A stretch of DNA of 64,000 bases from Streptomyces sp. NBC_01460. GTDB lineage: Bacteria; Actinomycetota; Actinomycetes; Streptomycetales; Streptomycetaceae. The translations under genes were made by a program, and so were the position numbers. The stretch is from assembly GCF_036227405.1 (NCBI RefSeq), contig NZ_CP109474.1, forward strand, positions 1 to 64,000, written 5' to 3'. Of the stretch, positions 11,646 through 20,952 are shown piece after piece. The notes under the pieces are model-generated. The model worked only from the letters and a program-made list of their open reading frames with translations, was not told where the DNA came from and did no database searches. Numbering within the stretch: the first letter of the stretch is position 1; each line of letters starts with the position of its first letter.

Positions 11646-12119
11646 GTTCGGGATGGGCGTCGTGGACGTGTCGGGGATACCGCCGCGGCGGTTGGCAGAG
11701 CTGTCCAGGTACGGAGCGGACGGCAAGGCGTCGCTGCTGCGCCGGCACTCCGACGCCCGCCGCTTGGCGACGCTGCTGGCCACCACCGTTTACCTGACCT
11801 CGCGGGCGGTGGATGACGCGCTGGACCTGCTGGAGGTCCTGATCGCGACGAAGCTGCTGGCCAGGGCGGAGCGCGAGAGCGCGAAGGAGAAGCTGAAGAC
11901 TCTGCCGCGGGTGGAGCGGGCGTCGGCGAAGCTGGCGACCGCGTTCCAGGTCGTGTTCGACACCACGAGCGAGCAGGTCGACACCGACACCGGCGAGATC
12001 GCGCCGCCGAGGGTGGAGAGCCTGGAGGCGATGTGGGCGGCCATCGAGCAGGTGGTGCCCCGGCACGAGCTGGCCGCGGCGATCGCCGCGCTGTTCGAGC
12101 TGACCCCGCCCCTGGACTC
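11646..12119 (+). pseudogene. Outer Tn3-family transposase, N-side fragment
   Basis: About 158 residues of a Tn3-family TnpA: 'GIPPRRLAELSRYG', 'HSDARRLATLLATTVYL', 'RAVDDALDLLEVLIATKLL'. The first ~200 residues expected of the family are missing at the junction with the LysR fragment. The frame is broken at 12119/12120 by the inner Tn3 transposon. The remaining part resumes at 21000: deleting the insert plus one GACTC copy rejoins '...TPPLDS' with 'DADEAWRAML...' in frame. This is one old gene split by a younger insertion, not two genes. Confidence 0.88.
12115..12119. repeat. Left target-site duplication GACTC
   Basis: GACTC directly precedes the left inverted end and is repeated directly after the right end at 21000-21004. 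Five-base duplications are the norm for Tn3-family transposition. Confidence 0.92.
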
Positions 12120-12166
12120 GGCCCTGTCCTCCCGAAGCTGCCACGAAGTGACAAGTAGCTCTCTGT
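12120..12166 (+). repeat. Left terminal inverted repeat (47 bp)
   Basis: Identical, base for base over 47 positions, to the reverse complement of 20953-20999; the two diverge at the 48th base. The first 19 bases read GGCCCTGTCCTCCCGAAGC. The interrupted host frame runs into this repeat and stops just inside at TGA 12166-12168. Confidence 0.95.
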
Positions 12167-12168
12167 GA

Positions 12169-13176
12169 TCAGAGTGACGCTCGGTCAGGGGTGTCGGGGC
12201 GGGGCTCAGGGACCGTTGCGGTCCGGCTGGCGGCGAAGTCGACGTGGGCCTGCTCGACGGCTTCGGGGTATGCCTCGCGCTTGGCGTGCTCGGTGAGGGC
12301 TCGGTAGATGCTGGCCACCGAGGGGTTGTGTCCCTTGCGCTTGCCGGTGGGGATGAACAGGTCGGGCTGGATCTGCTCGACGGACTCACCGCCCGCGCGG
12401 CGCCGCAGCACGGTGTGGAGCATGTCGTCGGTGATGACCGGCGGCCGGCCGCCGTGCTTGCCCTTGCGGGCCGCGGTGTCGAGCCCCTCCAGCGTCGACT
12501 CCCGGATGTTCTCCCGCTCGGTCTCCGCCATCGCGGCGAAGAACGCGAACAGCAGCTTCCCCGGGCCGGTCGGGTCGTAGATGCCGGGCAGTGGACCGGC
12601 AAGCATCTCCAGGATGAGGCCGTGAGCGGTGAGGTGATCGGCGAGCGCGGTGAGCTCGGCGGCGTCGCGGCCGAGCCGCTTCATCTCGTACACGGTGAAG
12701 ATGACCCGGCAGTGCGGGGCGTGCGCCTTGACCTCCCGCGCCGTACGGAGGGCCTCCTCGAACTTGGGCCGTACGCGGATGCGGGTGCTGATCTTCTCGG
12801 CGAAGATCTTGTCCCTGGGGATGCCGTGCCCCGCGAGGGCGTCGAGCTGGGAGTCGAGTTCCTGGCCGAGGGTCGAGCAGCGCGCGTAGCCGATGCGGAT
12901 GTCCGCGCTCGGCAGGGCCGGGTCGATCGGCGCCGGCGGCGGGGTGCCGGGCCGCCACGGCTGGCCCGGGCCGCGGTCGGCGGGGGTCGGCACCCGCAGC
13001 TCCTTCTTCAGGCGGGGAACCTGGGTGAAGCGGCGGGTGTGGTAGGCGGAGGCGACCGCTCCGCCGCGCGAGCGGCACGGTGAGCCGGGCTGGGCTTCGC
13101 ACTTCGGGCAGGTGTGCTGTTCGACGTCGTCGGCGTCCGACCGGTCGGTTGAGGCCGGCTGTTGAGGGGGCGTCAT
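12169..13176 (-). CDS. tnpR: Serine resolvase (TnpR) with zinc-finger-like N-terminal extension
   Basis: The 335-residue protein contains a resolvase/invertase catalytic domain from about residue 90: 'IRIGYARCSTLGQELDSQLDAL' (catalytic Ser), 'FAFFAAMAETERENIRE' (dimer helix), then 'GKHGGRPPVITDDML' and a C-terminal HTH ('SVASIYRAL'). The N-terminal ~60 residues hold 'CPKCEAQPGSPCRSRGG', a Cys4 zinc-finger-like motif not found in ordinary TnpR. The ATG at 13176 is preferred over the longer reading to 13305, whose added residues look unlike a domain. It resolves cointegrates at a res site, probably just upstream (13200-13310). Its stop lies 3 bp inside the left inverted repeat. Confidence 0.88.
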   Translation of the reverse strand: MTPPQQPASTDRSDADDVEQHTCPKCEAQPGSPCRSRGGAVASAYHTRRFTQVPRLKKELRVPTPADRGPGQPWRPGTPPPAPIDPALPSADIRIGYARCSTLGQELDSQLDALAGHGIPRDKIFAEKISTRIRVRPKFEEALRTAREVKAHAPHCRVIFTVYEMKRLGRDAAELTALADHLTAHGLILEMLAGPLPGIYDPTGPGKLLFAFFAAMAETERENIRESTLEGLDTAARKGKHGGRPPVITDDMLHTVLRRRAGGESVEQIQPDLFIPTGKRKGHNPSVASIYRALTEHAKREAYPEAVEQAHVDFAASRTATVPEPRPDTPDRASL

Positions 13177-13202
13177 GGGCCCGGATTTTCGCACAATGCA
13201 AG

Positions 13203-13250
13203 TCTCAGAAGGGGGTCTGTCCCGCTTTTGAGTGAGAACGGGTTCTGAGA
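13203..13250. promoter_or_regulatory. Candidate res subsite upstream of the resolvase
   Basis: TCTCAGAA at 13203-13210 and TTCTGAGA at 13243-13250 form inverted 8-mers about 40 bp apart, close to the resolvase start. Paired half-sites beside tnpR are what a res site looks like. No crossover dinucleotide can be assigned by eye. Confidence 0.35.
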
Positions 13251-14115
13251 GCGAATCCGGGACCGGCCGGGGTTCGGCGGGCCGTGATTGATCTTGATCG
13301 CGCAAAGGACCGTTTCTGCGAACAACCCACCGTCACGACCGTGACGCTTGGCTGCACGTCCCTTCGCCGTAACTATGCGGGCGTCGTACGAGCATTCAAG
13401 CGGGTTCGAGGTCGGCAGGGTCGGCGTCCCGCTCGAACCCGCCGCCGATCGGTCGGACGAAGATCCGGTGGTGCGGGAGCTTGCCTGTCCCGGCTCTGCT
13501 CCCGTGCAGCCGCCGCCAGGTGGCGAGTAGCTCTCTGCAACTGCTCTTGATCTGCGGCGATGCCGAGAAGCCGGTCGCCCGCTCGTCAGGCCAGGGAAGC
13601 GCTTTGGCGTCCTTCGGAACGCTGACCTGCGGCTTTCTGCAGGTTCGGGATGCGTGAACTCAGGGCATCCGCCGGGGCGGTTTGGTCGGCGTCAGTCGCG
13701 GGCGAGGTGGAGATCGGGCAGGTGCGGGTGCCGCAGGACCTGTCCGGCCTCGGTGACCTGCTGGGCGAAGGTCTGCGGAGGCGGGCGGTCGGCCTGGCCG
13801 TAGGCGTCCAGGACGGTCTCGGTCTTCCTCCGCAGGCGGCGCGGGTCACCCCCGCGGACCCGTCGGCCCTCGCCCTCGGAGGTGAGCTGGGCGGACATGG
13901 TCCCGGTTCACGGACCTGCTCGCCCGTTGGCCCTGCCGCCGACCGTCTGCCAGGCAGTGGAGCCCTTCCTTGATAATTAGGGTTCTATATGTTTGACTTC
14001 TAAGTGTTGATCGGTGGGTGGAGTCCGCCAGTCGGATCGGCTGGCCCATGGACCCTTGTACACCGGATGCCGCCCCTGATGGGGGCGCGGTGAAATAGCA
14101 CGGAAGGAGGACATA
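13251..14115. other. Gene-poor cargo flank with possible relics
   Basis: No gene is convincing here. A minus-strand frame of 68 codons (13692-13898; 'ETVLDAYGQADRPPPQTFAQQ') reads fairly naturally but I cannot name it. At 13520-13537 an 18-base stretch matches the inner end of the transposon terminal repeat at 16 positions. AT-rich DNA at 13973-14010, unusual for this region, probably holds the promoter of the hydrolase that follows. Confidence 0.4.
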
Positions 14116-15249
14116 GTGGATCAATGGAATGCGGGCTGGGCGCAGTCCGTCGTGGACGTTCGGGCTTACGGCAGTGCCACGACGGACGTGACGCTGCGTG
14201 TGCGGGTCCGATCTGCCGTCGGCGGCGATCGCACGCGCATCGAACTGAGCAACCGTTTCAGTAATGCCCCCCTCGAAGTGGGGGCGCTCTCGCTCTCGGT
14301 GGCCGGTCGAAGCGTGTCGGCCCGATTCGACGGGCACACCGGCACGACGATCCCGGCGGGCGACACCCGGTGGACCGATCCGGTGGCGCTGCGGCTCTCT
14401 CGCGGCAGCGAGGTGACGGTCGACCTATACCTTCCGGCGATCACAGCGCACACGACGGGCAACTTCTCACGGATGCCCGTGGAGATCTCCCAGCTCGGGG
14501 ACCACACCGGGTCGCCGGACTTCCGCCCCGTTGCGACCCCGACGGTCCCGGCCCCCGACGGCAGCCGCCTTCCCCTCCCCCTTCCCTTCATCAGCGGCCT
14601 GGAGGTATTCGGGCCGGCACCGCAGGCGCTGGTCGTCTGCCTGGGGGACTCCATCACCGCCGGCGGCTGGCCCGAGGAGGCCCAGGAGCTGCTCGCGGAC
14701 CGGCTGGAGGCTGTCATGCTCAACCGCGGGATCGCGGGGAACCGGCTGCGTTCCGACCCTGACGCGTCGATCGCGTCGTACGGGCCCTCGGGTCTGACGC
14801 GCTTCGAGTACGACGTCCTGGCCACCGCGGGGGCGAGTGAGGTGGTCATCGCGCTCGGAACCAACGACCTGGGCCTTCCCGGTGCCACCGCCCCGCTTTC
14901 GGACCTCCCGTCCGCCGAGCAGATGATCGAGACGTACCAGAGCCTGGCCGGCCGGGCCGCGGCAGCCGGACTCCGCGTCACGATCGCCACGATCACACCG
15001 TTCTGGCAGGCGGAGGGCTACGACAAGAGCTGCGAGGCGATCCGGCAGACCGTGAACGACTGGATCCGCTCGTCGGCGCCGCACTTCGTCGACTTCGACC
15101 AGGCTCTTCGGTCGACGCGGGACCCCCGGTGCCTGGCGCCGGAGTACGACTCGGGCGACCACCTGCATCCCAACAGCGACGGTGACGAGCGCCTGGCGCA
15201 GGTCATGGCCGCCCACCTCGCGATGCGCCACGGCGTATCCGCCGACTGA
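14116..15249 (+). CDS. SGNH/GDSL-family hydrolase
   Basis: This 377-residue esterase/lipase-like protein shows all four SGNH blocks in its C-terminal half: Ser in 'VCLGDSITAGG', Gly in 'NRGIAGNRLRS', Asn in 'IALGTNDLG', and Asp/His in 'YDSGDHLHPN'. The first ~170 residues form a beta-rich accessory region. No signal peptide is visible, so it is likely cytosolic and may cut or acylate a small molecule rather than act as a secreted lipase. GTG start with AAGGAGG 5 bases upstream (14104-14110). It is the first plus-strand gene of the cargo, followed by an ABM monooxygenase. Confidence 0.9.
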   Translation: MDQWNAGWAQSVVDVRAYGSATTDVTLRVRVRSAVGGDRTRIELSNRFSNAPLEVGALSLSVAGRSVSARFDGHTGTTIPAGDTRWTDPVALRLSRGSEVTVDLYLPAITAHTTGNFSRMPVEISQLGDHTGSPDFRPVATPTVPAPDGSRLPLPLPFISGLEVFGPAPQALVVCLGDSITAGGWPEEAQELLADRLEAVMLNRGIAGNRLRSDPDASIASYGPSGLTRFEYDVLATAGASEVVIALGTNDLGLPGATAPLSDLPSAEQMIETYQSLAGRAAAAGLRVTIATITPFWQAEGYDKSCEAIRQTVNDWIRSSAPHFVDFDQALRSTRDPRCLAPEYDSGDHLHPNSDGDERLAQVMAAHLAMRHGVSAD

Positions 15250-15324
15250 ATCCGCACACGTCCACCGGTGCGGCGCGGGCTGCCCCGCGACAGCACCGAA
15301 CTTCACCACAGAAGGTAGGTCACT

Positions 15325-15639
15325 ATGCACGCAAAGCAGCCGGGAATGGTGCTCCGGATGAAGGCGAAGCCCGGCATGGGCGACGAGCTGTTCAAGGTCT
15401 GCCACGAGCTGCACTTCAACGACGACCCGGACGGCCCCGTCGACTGGGTCCTGAGCCGTTCGAACGAAGACCCGGACATCATGTGGGCCTTCGAGTTCTA
15501 CCGGGACGACGAGTCCTTCGAGCGCCACTACTCCAACCCCGCGATGGACGAGGGACACCAGCGGGTGTTCGACCTGGTCGCCGACAACGTCGAGGAGTGG
15601 GGCGTGCGCGAATCCGTCCACATCGTCACCTCCAGCTGA
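15325..15639 (+). CDS. ABM-family monooxygenase-like protein (transposon cargo)
   Basis: A 104-residue protein with the YgiN/ABM ferredoxin-like pattern: 'PGMVLRMKAKPGMGDELFKVCHEL', 'PVDWVLSRSNEDPDIMWAFEFYRDDESFERHY'. It may oxidise a phenol or quinol. The ATG at 15325 follows AGAAGGTAGG. It sits between the SGNH hydrolase and the methyltransferase and ends at a hairpin. It is the third ABM-fold gene in 8 kb, the other two being in the PKS operon, but it is not a close copy of either. Confidence 0.78.
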   Translation: MHAKQPGMVLRMKAKPGMGDELFKVCHELHFNDDPDGPVDWVLSRSNEDPDIMWAFEFYRDDESFERHYSNPAMDEGHQRVFDLVADNVEEWGVRESVHIVTSS

Positions 15640-15647
15640 AGGACACC

Positions 15648-15674
15648 GGCCTCCCGCGCGAACCGCGGGAGGCC
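15648..15674 (+). terminator. Hairpin after the cargo ABM gene
   Basis: An 11-bp perfect stem (GGCCTCCCGCG, 15648-15658, pairing with 15664-15674) with a 5-base loop starts 8 bases after the ABM stop. It would separate the hydrolase-ABM unit from the methyltransferase, which would need its own promoter in 15675-15752. Confidence 0.7.
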
Positions 15675-15752
15675 GCCCGGCGGGAAGCGGAAAGGCCCCG
15701 CCCGCAGCGTCCTCGGCACGTATGTCGACACATCACCGGTAAGGACTGAGGA

Positions 15753-16577
15753 ATGAACCAGGAAAACCCCACTCTGACCATGATCCGGGAGTTCGTCGCC
15801 CTCGGGCGGGTCGAGTTCGACCGCCCCTACACGCGCGAGGGCTACGACCACGGACAAGGGAAGCTGACCGAGGGCATGACGGCACCGGGCCCGGACGGGA
15901 AGCCCACCGAGATGAACGATCTGTTGCTGCGGCTCCTGGAGCCGCGCGCCCCCTACTTCGACCGTCTCGCCCTGGACGCCCTCGACTCCGGTGTCACCCA
16001 GGTGGTCAACCTGGGCGCCGGCTACGACGACAGGTCGCTGCGCTTCCGCTCCCCGGGCGTGCGCTTCTTCGAGCTCGACCTCCCGCATGTCATCGCCGAC
16101 AAGACGCGGCGCCTGGCGGCGACCGACTTCGACACGAGCGCGATCACCCTCATCGAAGCCAACCTCCAGACGGACTCGGTGGGCGAACTCCTGCACGCGG
16201 CAGGCTTCGACTCCAGCAAGCCCTCGCTCTTCCTGCTGGAGCACGTGGCCCTGTTCCTCGAAAGCAGCGCGGTCCGCAGCCTCCTGGCCTCGCTGGCCGG
16301 CCAAGCGGCGAACGGAAGCGCCCTCGCCCTGACCGCGGAAGTCCACCCGCAGGGCACCGACTCCGCTGCGCTCCTGGCGACCGTGGACGAAATCCTGTTC
16401 GGCGGGACCAGTCCGCTGCACACCATCATGAGCCGTGACACCTGGATGGACGTGCTGAAGACCGCGGGCTGGGAAGTCCGCGACCCGACGCACGTCACCG
16501 CAGTCGACCACTTCCAGGTCCCTCTCGGCGGACAGAGCACCCAGGTCCAGACCCAGTTCCTCACCGCCACGGCCTGA
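15753..16577 (+). CDS. SAM-dependent methyltransferase (LCMT/PPM-like)
   Basis: The 274-residue product belongs to the leucine-carboxyl-methyltransferase-like class I methyltransferases. 'VTQVVNLGAGYDDRSLRF' is the SAM-binding glycine motif (residues ~85-100), 'VRFFELDLPHVIADKTRRL' the acidic strand, and 'SLFLLEHVALFLES' the motif corresponding to LLEGVxMYL. Streptomyces members methylate carboxylates or hydroxyls of secondary metabolites. ATG with 'AAGGACTGAGGA' upstream. It shares the cargo segment with the SGNH hydrolase and ABM genes, so a small-molecule modification cassette is likely; the substrate is unknown. Confidence 0.85.
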   Translation: MNQENPTLTMIREFVALGRVEFDRPYTREGYDHGQGKLTEGMTAPGPDGKPTEMNDLLLRLLEPRAPYFDRLALDALDSGVTQVVNLGAGYDDRSLRFRSPGVRFFELDLPHVIADKTRRLAATDFDTSAITLIEANLQTDSVGELLHAAGFDSSKPSLFLLEHVALFLESSAVRSLLASLAGQAANGSALALTAEVHPQGTDSAALLATVDEILFGGTSPLHTIMSRDTWMDVLKTAGWEVRDPTHVTAVDHFQVPLGGQSTQVQTQFLTATA

Positions 16578-16675
16578 CGCGCCCCTTCGCCGACGGGCCG
16601 CCGGTTGTGCTGGGCGGATCTCTTGTTGGGATCGGCGGAGAGCTGGCGCGCCCAGCACCAGCCCGACTCCTCGAA

Positions 16676-16691
16676 AGTTAGCCTCCTAACT
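16676..16691. promoter_or_regulatory. Candidate MarR operator
   Basis: AGTTAG-CCTC-CTAACT is a perfect 6+4+6 palindrome in an AT-rich island 16 bases before the MarR start at 16707. Autoregulation by the MarR dimer is the simple reading. The AT-rich promoter region near 13975-14010 upstream of the hydrolase is a possible second target. Confidence 0.5.
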
Positions 16692-16706
16692 GTTAAAGTT
16701 ATCGGT

Positions 16707-17210
16707 GTGACTGCCTCGAATCCCATAGATCGCAACAGTTTTGAATTGATGCGCTGGATCGTCTGGGCCCAGCGCAAGGGCGGCGAGGAATGGTTCCGGA
16801 AGCGCGAGCTGAGCCCCGAGCAGGCGTTCGTCCTCGCCTACCTGCTGCGGAACCCCGGCGCGATCCAGCGCGACATCGCGCAGGTGAGCCGCACCAGCGC
16901 CGCGAGCGTCTCGTCCCTGCTGAAGGGAATGGAACGACGCAGCCTCATCGAACGCCGTACGGGCGGCGAGGGGGACGACCGCAGCAAGCGTGTTCACCTG
17001 ACAGAGGCGGCCCGGGAACTGATCGACGGCATCGACGCTGCCATGACCGGCGTCGAGGAAGGCATCCTTGCTCCCTTGGACGAAGCCGAGCGGGCTTCCC
17101 TGCACACCCTCCTCGCCAAGATCACCGCGAACCTGTCGCAGCCGACCATCGACGGGGCATGGACCGAAATCCCCACGGTGCCGCAGCCGGTCGAACCCGT
17201 CGATCGATGA
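16707..17210 (+). CDS. MarR-family transcriptional regulator
   Basis: A 167-residue winged-helix regulator. The core reads 'LSPEQAFVLAYLLRNPGAIQRDIAQVSRTSAASVSSLLKGMERRSLIERR' (HTH and recognition helix), followed by the wing 'DDRSKRVHLTEAARELI' with the DxRxxR-type motif. GTG at 16707 is chosen because the palindrome and AT-rich promoter lie just upstream; longer readings run through them. It probably represses itself and the cargo genes and responds to an aromatic ligand, as MarR proteins next to tailoring enzymes commonly do. It closes the cargo block. Confidence 0.88.
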   Translation: MTASNPIDRNSFELMRWIVWAQRKGGEEWFRKRELSPEQAFVLAYLLRNPGAIQRDIAQVSRTSAASVSSLLKGMERRSLIERRTGGEGDDRSKRVHLTEAARELIDGIDAAMTGVEEGILAPLDEAERASLHTLLAKITANLSQPTIDGAWTEIPTVPQPVEPVDR

Positions 17211-17255
17211 CTCGACGCGGGCACCGAAGCGGCGCTTGATATCGCTGGCGCAGCG

Positions 17256-17600
17256 CTACGCCAAGAACGCGAGATACGCGCCGATCTTCTCCGGCGCCAG
17301 ATCCAGAAGCTTGTCGGTCCACCCCTCCTCGGCCAGGTACTCGCGGAAGTCGGCCAGCACGCTGTGGTGAAAGCCGGGGTCCTTCAGCTCCATGGCCAGG
17401 GCGTACTTGAAGTCGATGCGGTTGGGCACGGACTCAGCCGTCTGTCGGGCACAGCTCCGGCAGGAACTGCAAGACCGACACGATCGCCAACTGGGCAGGT
17501 GACAGACCCGGCCTGCCGGCCTGCGGGCACCTCCTCATAGTCCTCGTCGCTCCATACACCGTTGAGGTGGTCACGGATGGCCATGGCCGTGGTGTCCTGC
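17256..17600 (-). pseudogene. IS1182-type transposase remnant
   Basis: Across two minus frames: 'GRPGLSPAQLAIVSVLQFLPEL', then 'NRIDFKYALAMELKDPGFHHSVLADFREYL' and 'LLDLAPEKIGAYLAF'. This is the N-terminal pattern of IS1182/IS1380-like transposases (R-I-D-x-K-Y-A-L). Frameshifts and the missing catalytic domain make it a relic. It lies inside the inner Tn3 element, so it predates or hitch-hiked with the cargo. DNA from 17600 to 17835 between it and the Tn3 transposase contains no gene I can support. Confidence 0.6.
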
Positions 17601-17835
17601 GGGTTGCACGCCCGCAGACCGGGTCATTTGCTGGGGCTTCAGCCTCAACGAGCCCGGCCTCGCCGCCGTTGGAGCCCGCGCGACCCACCTGAGCGACGTC
17701 GAGCGCGGCGCCGACCAGTGGGCCGCTGCCCCGGCCCGCGTTGCCAAGGCCGACGTGCTCGACCGCGGTGCCCTGCCCCACTGGGCGTCACAGCCGACCA
17801 CCGACGGACCCGCTTCGGCGCCGTCCGGCTGCTCG

Positions 17836-20800
17836 TCAGGCCGGAGCTGTGGCCGGTTCGCCGCTGCGCGGGCCGGGCACCGGAGCCACCACGGCGGCAA
17901 CGAGGTCCAGGTGGGAGCTCATGTCCAGCTCGAACCGGCCATACGGGTTCACGTGCGTCCAGAACAGTGGGGACAGGGCCCGCCGGTCGGCGTCGGTGAG
18001 CCGCTTCTGCCATTTCTCGTCGGCGAGGATGTCCTGGAGGAGCAGAGTGTTGACGTGGACGAGCGCGGACTGGAGCAGGTGCAGGGCGAGCATCGAGACT
18101 TCCTGGGACTCCTTGTCGGAGCCGGTCAGGTCACCGTCCTTGCCGTAGAACAGGTCGTGGTTGGCGGAGTTCCAGTTCTCCACGACCTGGAGGCCGTCGT
18201 TGATCTCGCGGCGCAGCTCGGCGTCGGCGAGGTAGTCGCAGATGAACGCCGTCCGCACCGCGCGACCGAGTTCCTCGATCGCCCGGTAGGTGGGGTGCTT
18301 GGGCCCGCCGCGGGTGAAGCGCCGCAGGACCTGCTCAGCCTCGGCGGTGCCCAGGCGCAGGGCGGTGGTGTACTTCACGATCTGGTCGTACTGCTGGCGG
18401 ATCAGGTCCCAGTCGATCGTCTTGGTCGACAGCACCGGCGCCAGGTGCGGCCACTGCTCGTCCTCCCCGGCCGCCGGCCGGTACAGCCTCGCGGAGCCGA
18501 CGTTCTTCAGCCTGGGCAGCAGGTTGAAGCCGAGCATGTGGGCGAAGGCGAACCCGACGATGGAGGCGCCGTGCGTGTCGGTGTATTGCCGGTCGATCTC
18601 CACGTCCGTGCAGTGCCGCAGGACGCCCTCGATCATCGCGGCGACCTCGGAGGCCGAGCAGGACTTGAGCTGGCTGTAGACGCACAGCGACTTCTTCTCC
18701 ACGTGCCAGTAGATCATCACGCCGGGGCCGCGGTACCGCTGGTGCCACTCGGTCATGAAGTTCGAGGACCAGGAGCCGAACTTCTTGGAGTCGCTCGCAC
18801 AGGCGGTGCCCTCGCCCCACCACGCCTCATCTCGGGCGGCGAAGGTGGCGTTGACCAGCCGCACCAGCGCCGCGCGCAGGTTGGTCCGGTTGACGAACAG
18901 GTGCCGTACGCGGCGCAGGACCGCCTCGCTCTCGCCGTGCTTGCCGGTGACCGCGACCCGCTTGATGCCCATGTTCGTGCCCAGCGCGAACAGCACCAGC
19001 AGCAGCCGGCGCCGCAGCACCGCCTTCGGGACCGCCTCCCTGGTGGCGACCGAGGTGAACTCGCTGGTGAAGCCGGTGGCGAACTCGGCCTCCTTGAGGA
19101 TGTCGATCAGGTCGATCGTGCCCCAGCGGCGCTCGATCTCCGCCTTCAACGCGACCAGGTTCTCCGGCTCCTCCTGCTTGCCCAGCGGCGAGACCTTGAT
19201 CCACGGCTCACCGTGCCGCTTGACGATGTCCACCCCGCCCGTGGTCCCCAGCTCCAGCGCGGTGTCGAAGCGGGTCAGGGCCTCCCGCAGCCGCTTCTGA
19301 AGGGCCCCGATGAACTTCTCCGGGTCCTGCGGCTGGCGGATCGCGTCGTAGTGCACATCGCGGTTGTCCTCGAAGTCCGGCGGCAGATCGTCCTCCGGGT
19401 TCCGCCACCGGTCCGCCACCGGCACCCAGATCTCCCGCCGCCGCAGCGCGTCCCGCAGCGCCACGAGCACGCACAGCTCGTACGGGATGCGCTCGACCCG
19501 GCCGCGCTCGTCCACTACCGCCTTGCGCCATTCCTCGCGCACCACCCCGGCCAGCGGAATCTTCTCCGCCTCGTCGAAGAACGCGCCCTCCTTGGCGATG
19601 GGCTGATCCAGATACCGCTTGAGCAGGTCGATCGCGTCCATCACCGGCCGGTAGGCGGTGTTGTTGCACTTCAGGTCGAGCGCGTTCAGCAGCGGCGAGA
19701 GCATCCGACGCCAGTGGTTGGAGTATGACGAGCGCAGCACCGTGCGCACCCGGGCCCGGTATCGCGCCTCGTTGGCTGCGGCCTCCGCCGCCAGCGCCTT
19801 CAGCGTGGACTCCCCGGCCACCGGATAGATCACCTTGCGGACCGTGCCGCCCGGCTCCGTGATGGCCGCCTCCGCCAGCCGCAGCAGGATGCCCTCCTTG
19901 CCGCGGACCCGCTTCAGCTCCTTGTTGAACTCGCCCTCGACCTTCTTCTCCGCCCGCGTGTTGATTTTCTGCACGAGCTGGATGAACAGCTCCACCAGCG
20001 AGTCGGTGATCTCCGTCTCCCGCACATGGCACAGTGTCGACAGCAGCGTGTACCGCACCGGCCCCGCCGCCGCCCGCAGGTCCGAGGGGTACTCCTTCGC
20101 CGCCCGCGCCCGCCAGGCCGCCACCAGCTTCTCCGACAGGTCCCCGAACAGCTCCGGCGGCAACTCCAGCGCCCGCACCCGCTGGAGCTTGTTCACCTCC
20201 GCCAGCAGGCTGTCCAGCCCCAGCGCCCCCGGGTCCGCCTTCAGCTCGGTGAAGAACGTGCCCCCGCCGCCCGCGCTTTCCGCGTCCGTGCCGGTGTCCT
20301 CGGCGATCAGGTCGTCCAGCCGCGAGCGGGTCGCCGCCGACAGCCGCCCCACCGTGGCCGCGCAGAACCGCTCCTCGAAGGTGCTGACTGCCGAGCCCAC
20401 CAGCCGGGCGATACGCCCAGGCGTCGGCGGCTCCAGCCGGTCGTTGCGGCAGCGGGCCACCACCGCCTCCGCGAGCCGATCCCGGTTCAATTCCACCCCG
20501 CACAGCTCGACCGCCAGCCACTCCGCGAGCTGGGCCTGGTCCTCCTTGGTGCACTCACGGAAGCCGAACGCGCCCCGGATCTCCGTCCGGTGCCGCTTGA
20601 TCGCCCGCCCCGACCAGTCATACGCGGCCCACTCCTCCGCAGGCACCTTCACCTGCTGAGCAACGTACGACACCGCCGGCACCGGGATCTCCCCGGCGTC
20701 CTCCGGGAACCGGGCCTCCACCTCGAAGAACTTCAGCAACAGCGCGAACCCCAACCGGTTCGCCCCCGACTTGTTCCGCAGCCGTTCCTGGTCCTCCTCC

Positions 20801-20850
20801 AGCAGCGTCCAGACCTCGATCAGGTCCTCCGGCTCCCACTCCTGTCGCAC
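17836..20850 (-). CDS. tnpA: Tn3-family transposase (TnpA), full length
   Basis: The 1004-residue protein has normal Tn3 TnpA length. It has an N-terminal DUF4158-type DNA-binding region ('[20 protein letters not shown]') and a C-terminal DDE catalytic domain: first Asp in '[14 protein letters not shown]', second Asp in '[15 protein letters not shown]', Glu in '[16 protein letters not shown]'. GTG start with AAGGAG just upstream, about 100 bp inside the right inverted repeat. It catalyses replicative transposition, making cointegrates that the resolvase at the other end separates. A 657-codon plus-strand frame over the same DNA is only its antisense shadow. Confidence 0.96.
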   Translation of the reverse strand: MRQEWEPEDLIEVWTLLEEDQERLRNKSGANRLGFALLLKFFEVEARFPEDAGEIPVPAVSYVAQQVKVPAEEWAAYDWSGRAIKRHRTEIRGAFGFRECTKEDQAQLAEWLAVELCGVELNRDRLAEAVVARCRNDRLEPPTPGRIARLVGSAVSTFEERFCAATVGRLSAATRSRLDDLIAEDTGTDAESAGGGGTFFTELKADPGALGLDSLLAEVNKLQRVRALELPPELFGDLSEKLVAAWRARAAKEYPSDLRAAAGPVRYTLLSTLCHVRETEITDSLVELFIQLVQKINTRAEKKVEGEFNKELKRVRGKEGILLRLAEAAITEPGGTVRKVIYPVAGESTLKALAAEAAANEARYRARVRTVLRSSYSNHWRRMLSPLLNALDLKCNNTAYRPVMDAIDLLKRYLDQPIAKEGAFFDEAEKIPLAGVVREEWRKAVVDERGRVERIPYELCVLVALRDALRRREIWVPVADRWRNPEDDLPPDFEDNRDVHYDAIRQPQDPEKFIGALQKRLREALTRFDTALELGTTGGVDIVKRHGEPWIKVSPLGKQEEPENLVALKAEIERRWGTIDLIDILKEAEFATGFTSEFTSVATREAVPKAVLRRRLLLVLFALGTNMGIKRVAVTGKHGESEAVLRRVRHLFVNRTNLRAALVRLVNATFAARDEAWWGEGTACASDSKKFGSWSSNFMTEWHQRYRGPGVMIYWHVEKKSLCVYSQLKSCSASEVAAMIEGVLRHCTDVEIDRQYTDTHGASIVGFAFAHMLGFNLLPRLKNVGSARLYRPAAGEDEQWPHLAPVLSTKTIDWDLIRQQYDQIVKYTTALRLGTAEAEQVLRRFTRGGPKHPTYRAIEELGRAVRTAFICDYLADAELRREINDGLQVVENWNSANHDLFYGKDGDLTGSDKESQEVSMLALHLLQSALVHVNTLLLQDILADEKWQKRLTDADRRALSPLFWTHVNPYGRFELDMSSHLDLVAAVVAPVPGPRSGEPATAPA

Positions 20851-20952
20851 CCCGGCTCCTTCCGGTCGTCATGACCGGACCAACCTCGCTCAGCACGGCA
20901 CTCGATGAGCCCAGAAGATCCAAAACTCTGACAAACAGACCCCAGATCCGCT

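Noticed and set aside
17755..19728. 657-codon plus-strand frame
   Set aside because: It lies wholly antisense to the Tn3 transposase, is Arg/Gln/Val-rich low-complexity and has no ribosome site; it is a GC-codon shadow.
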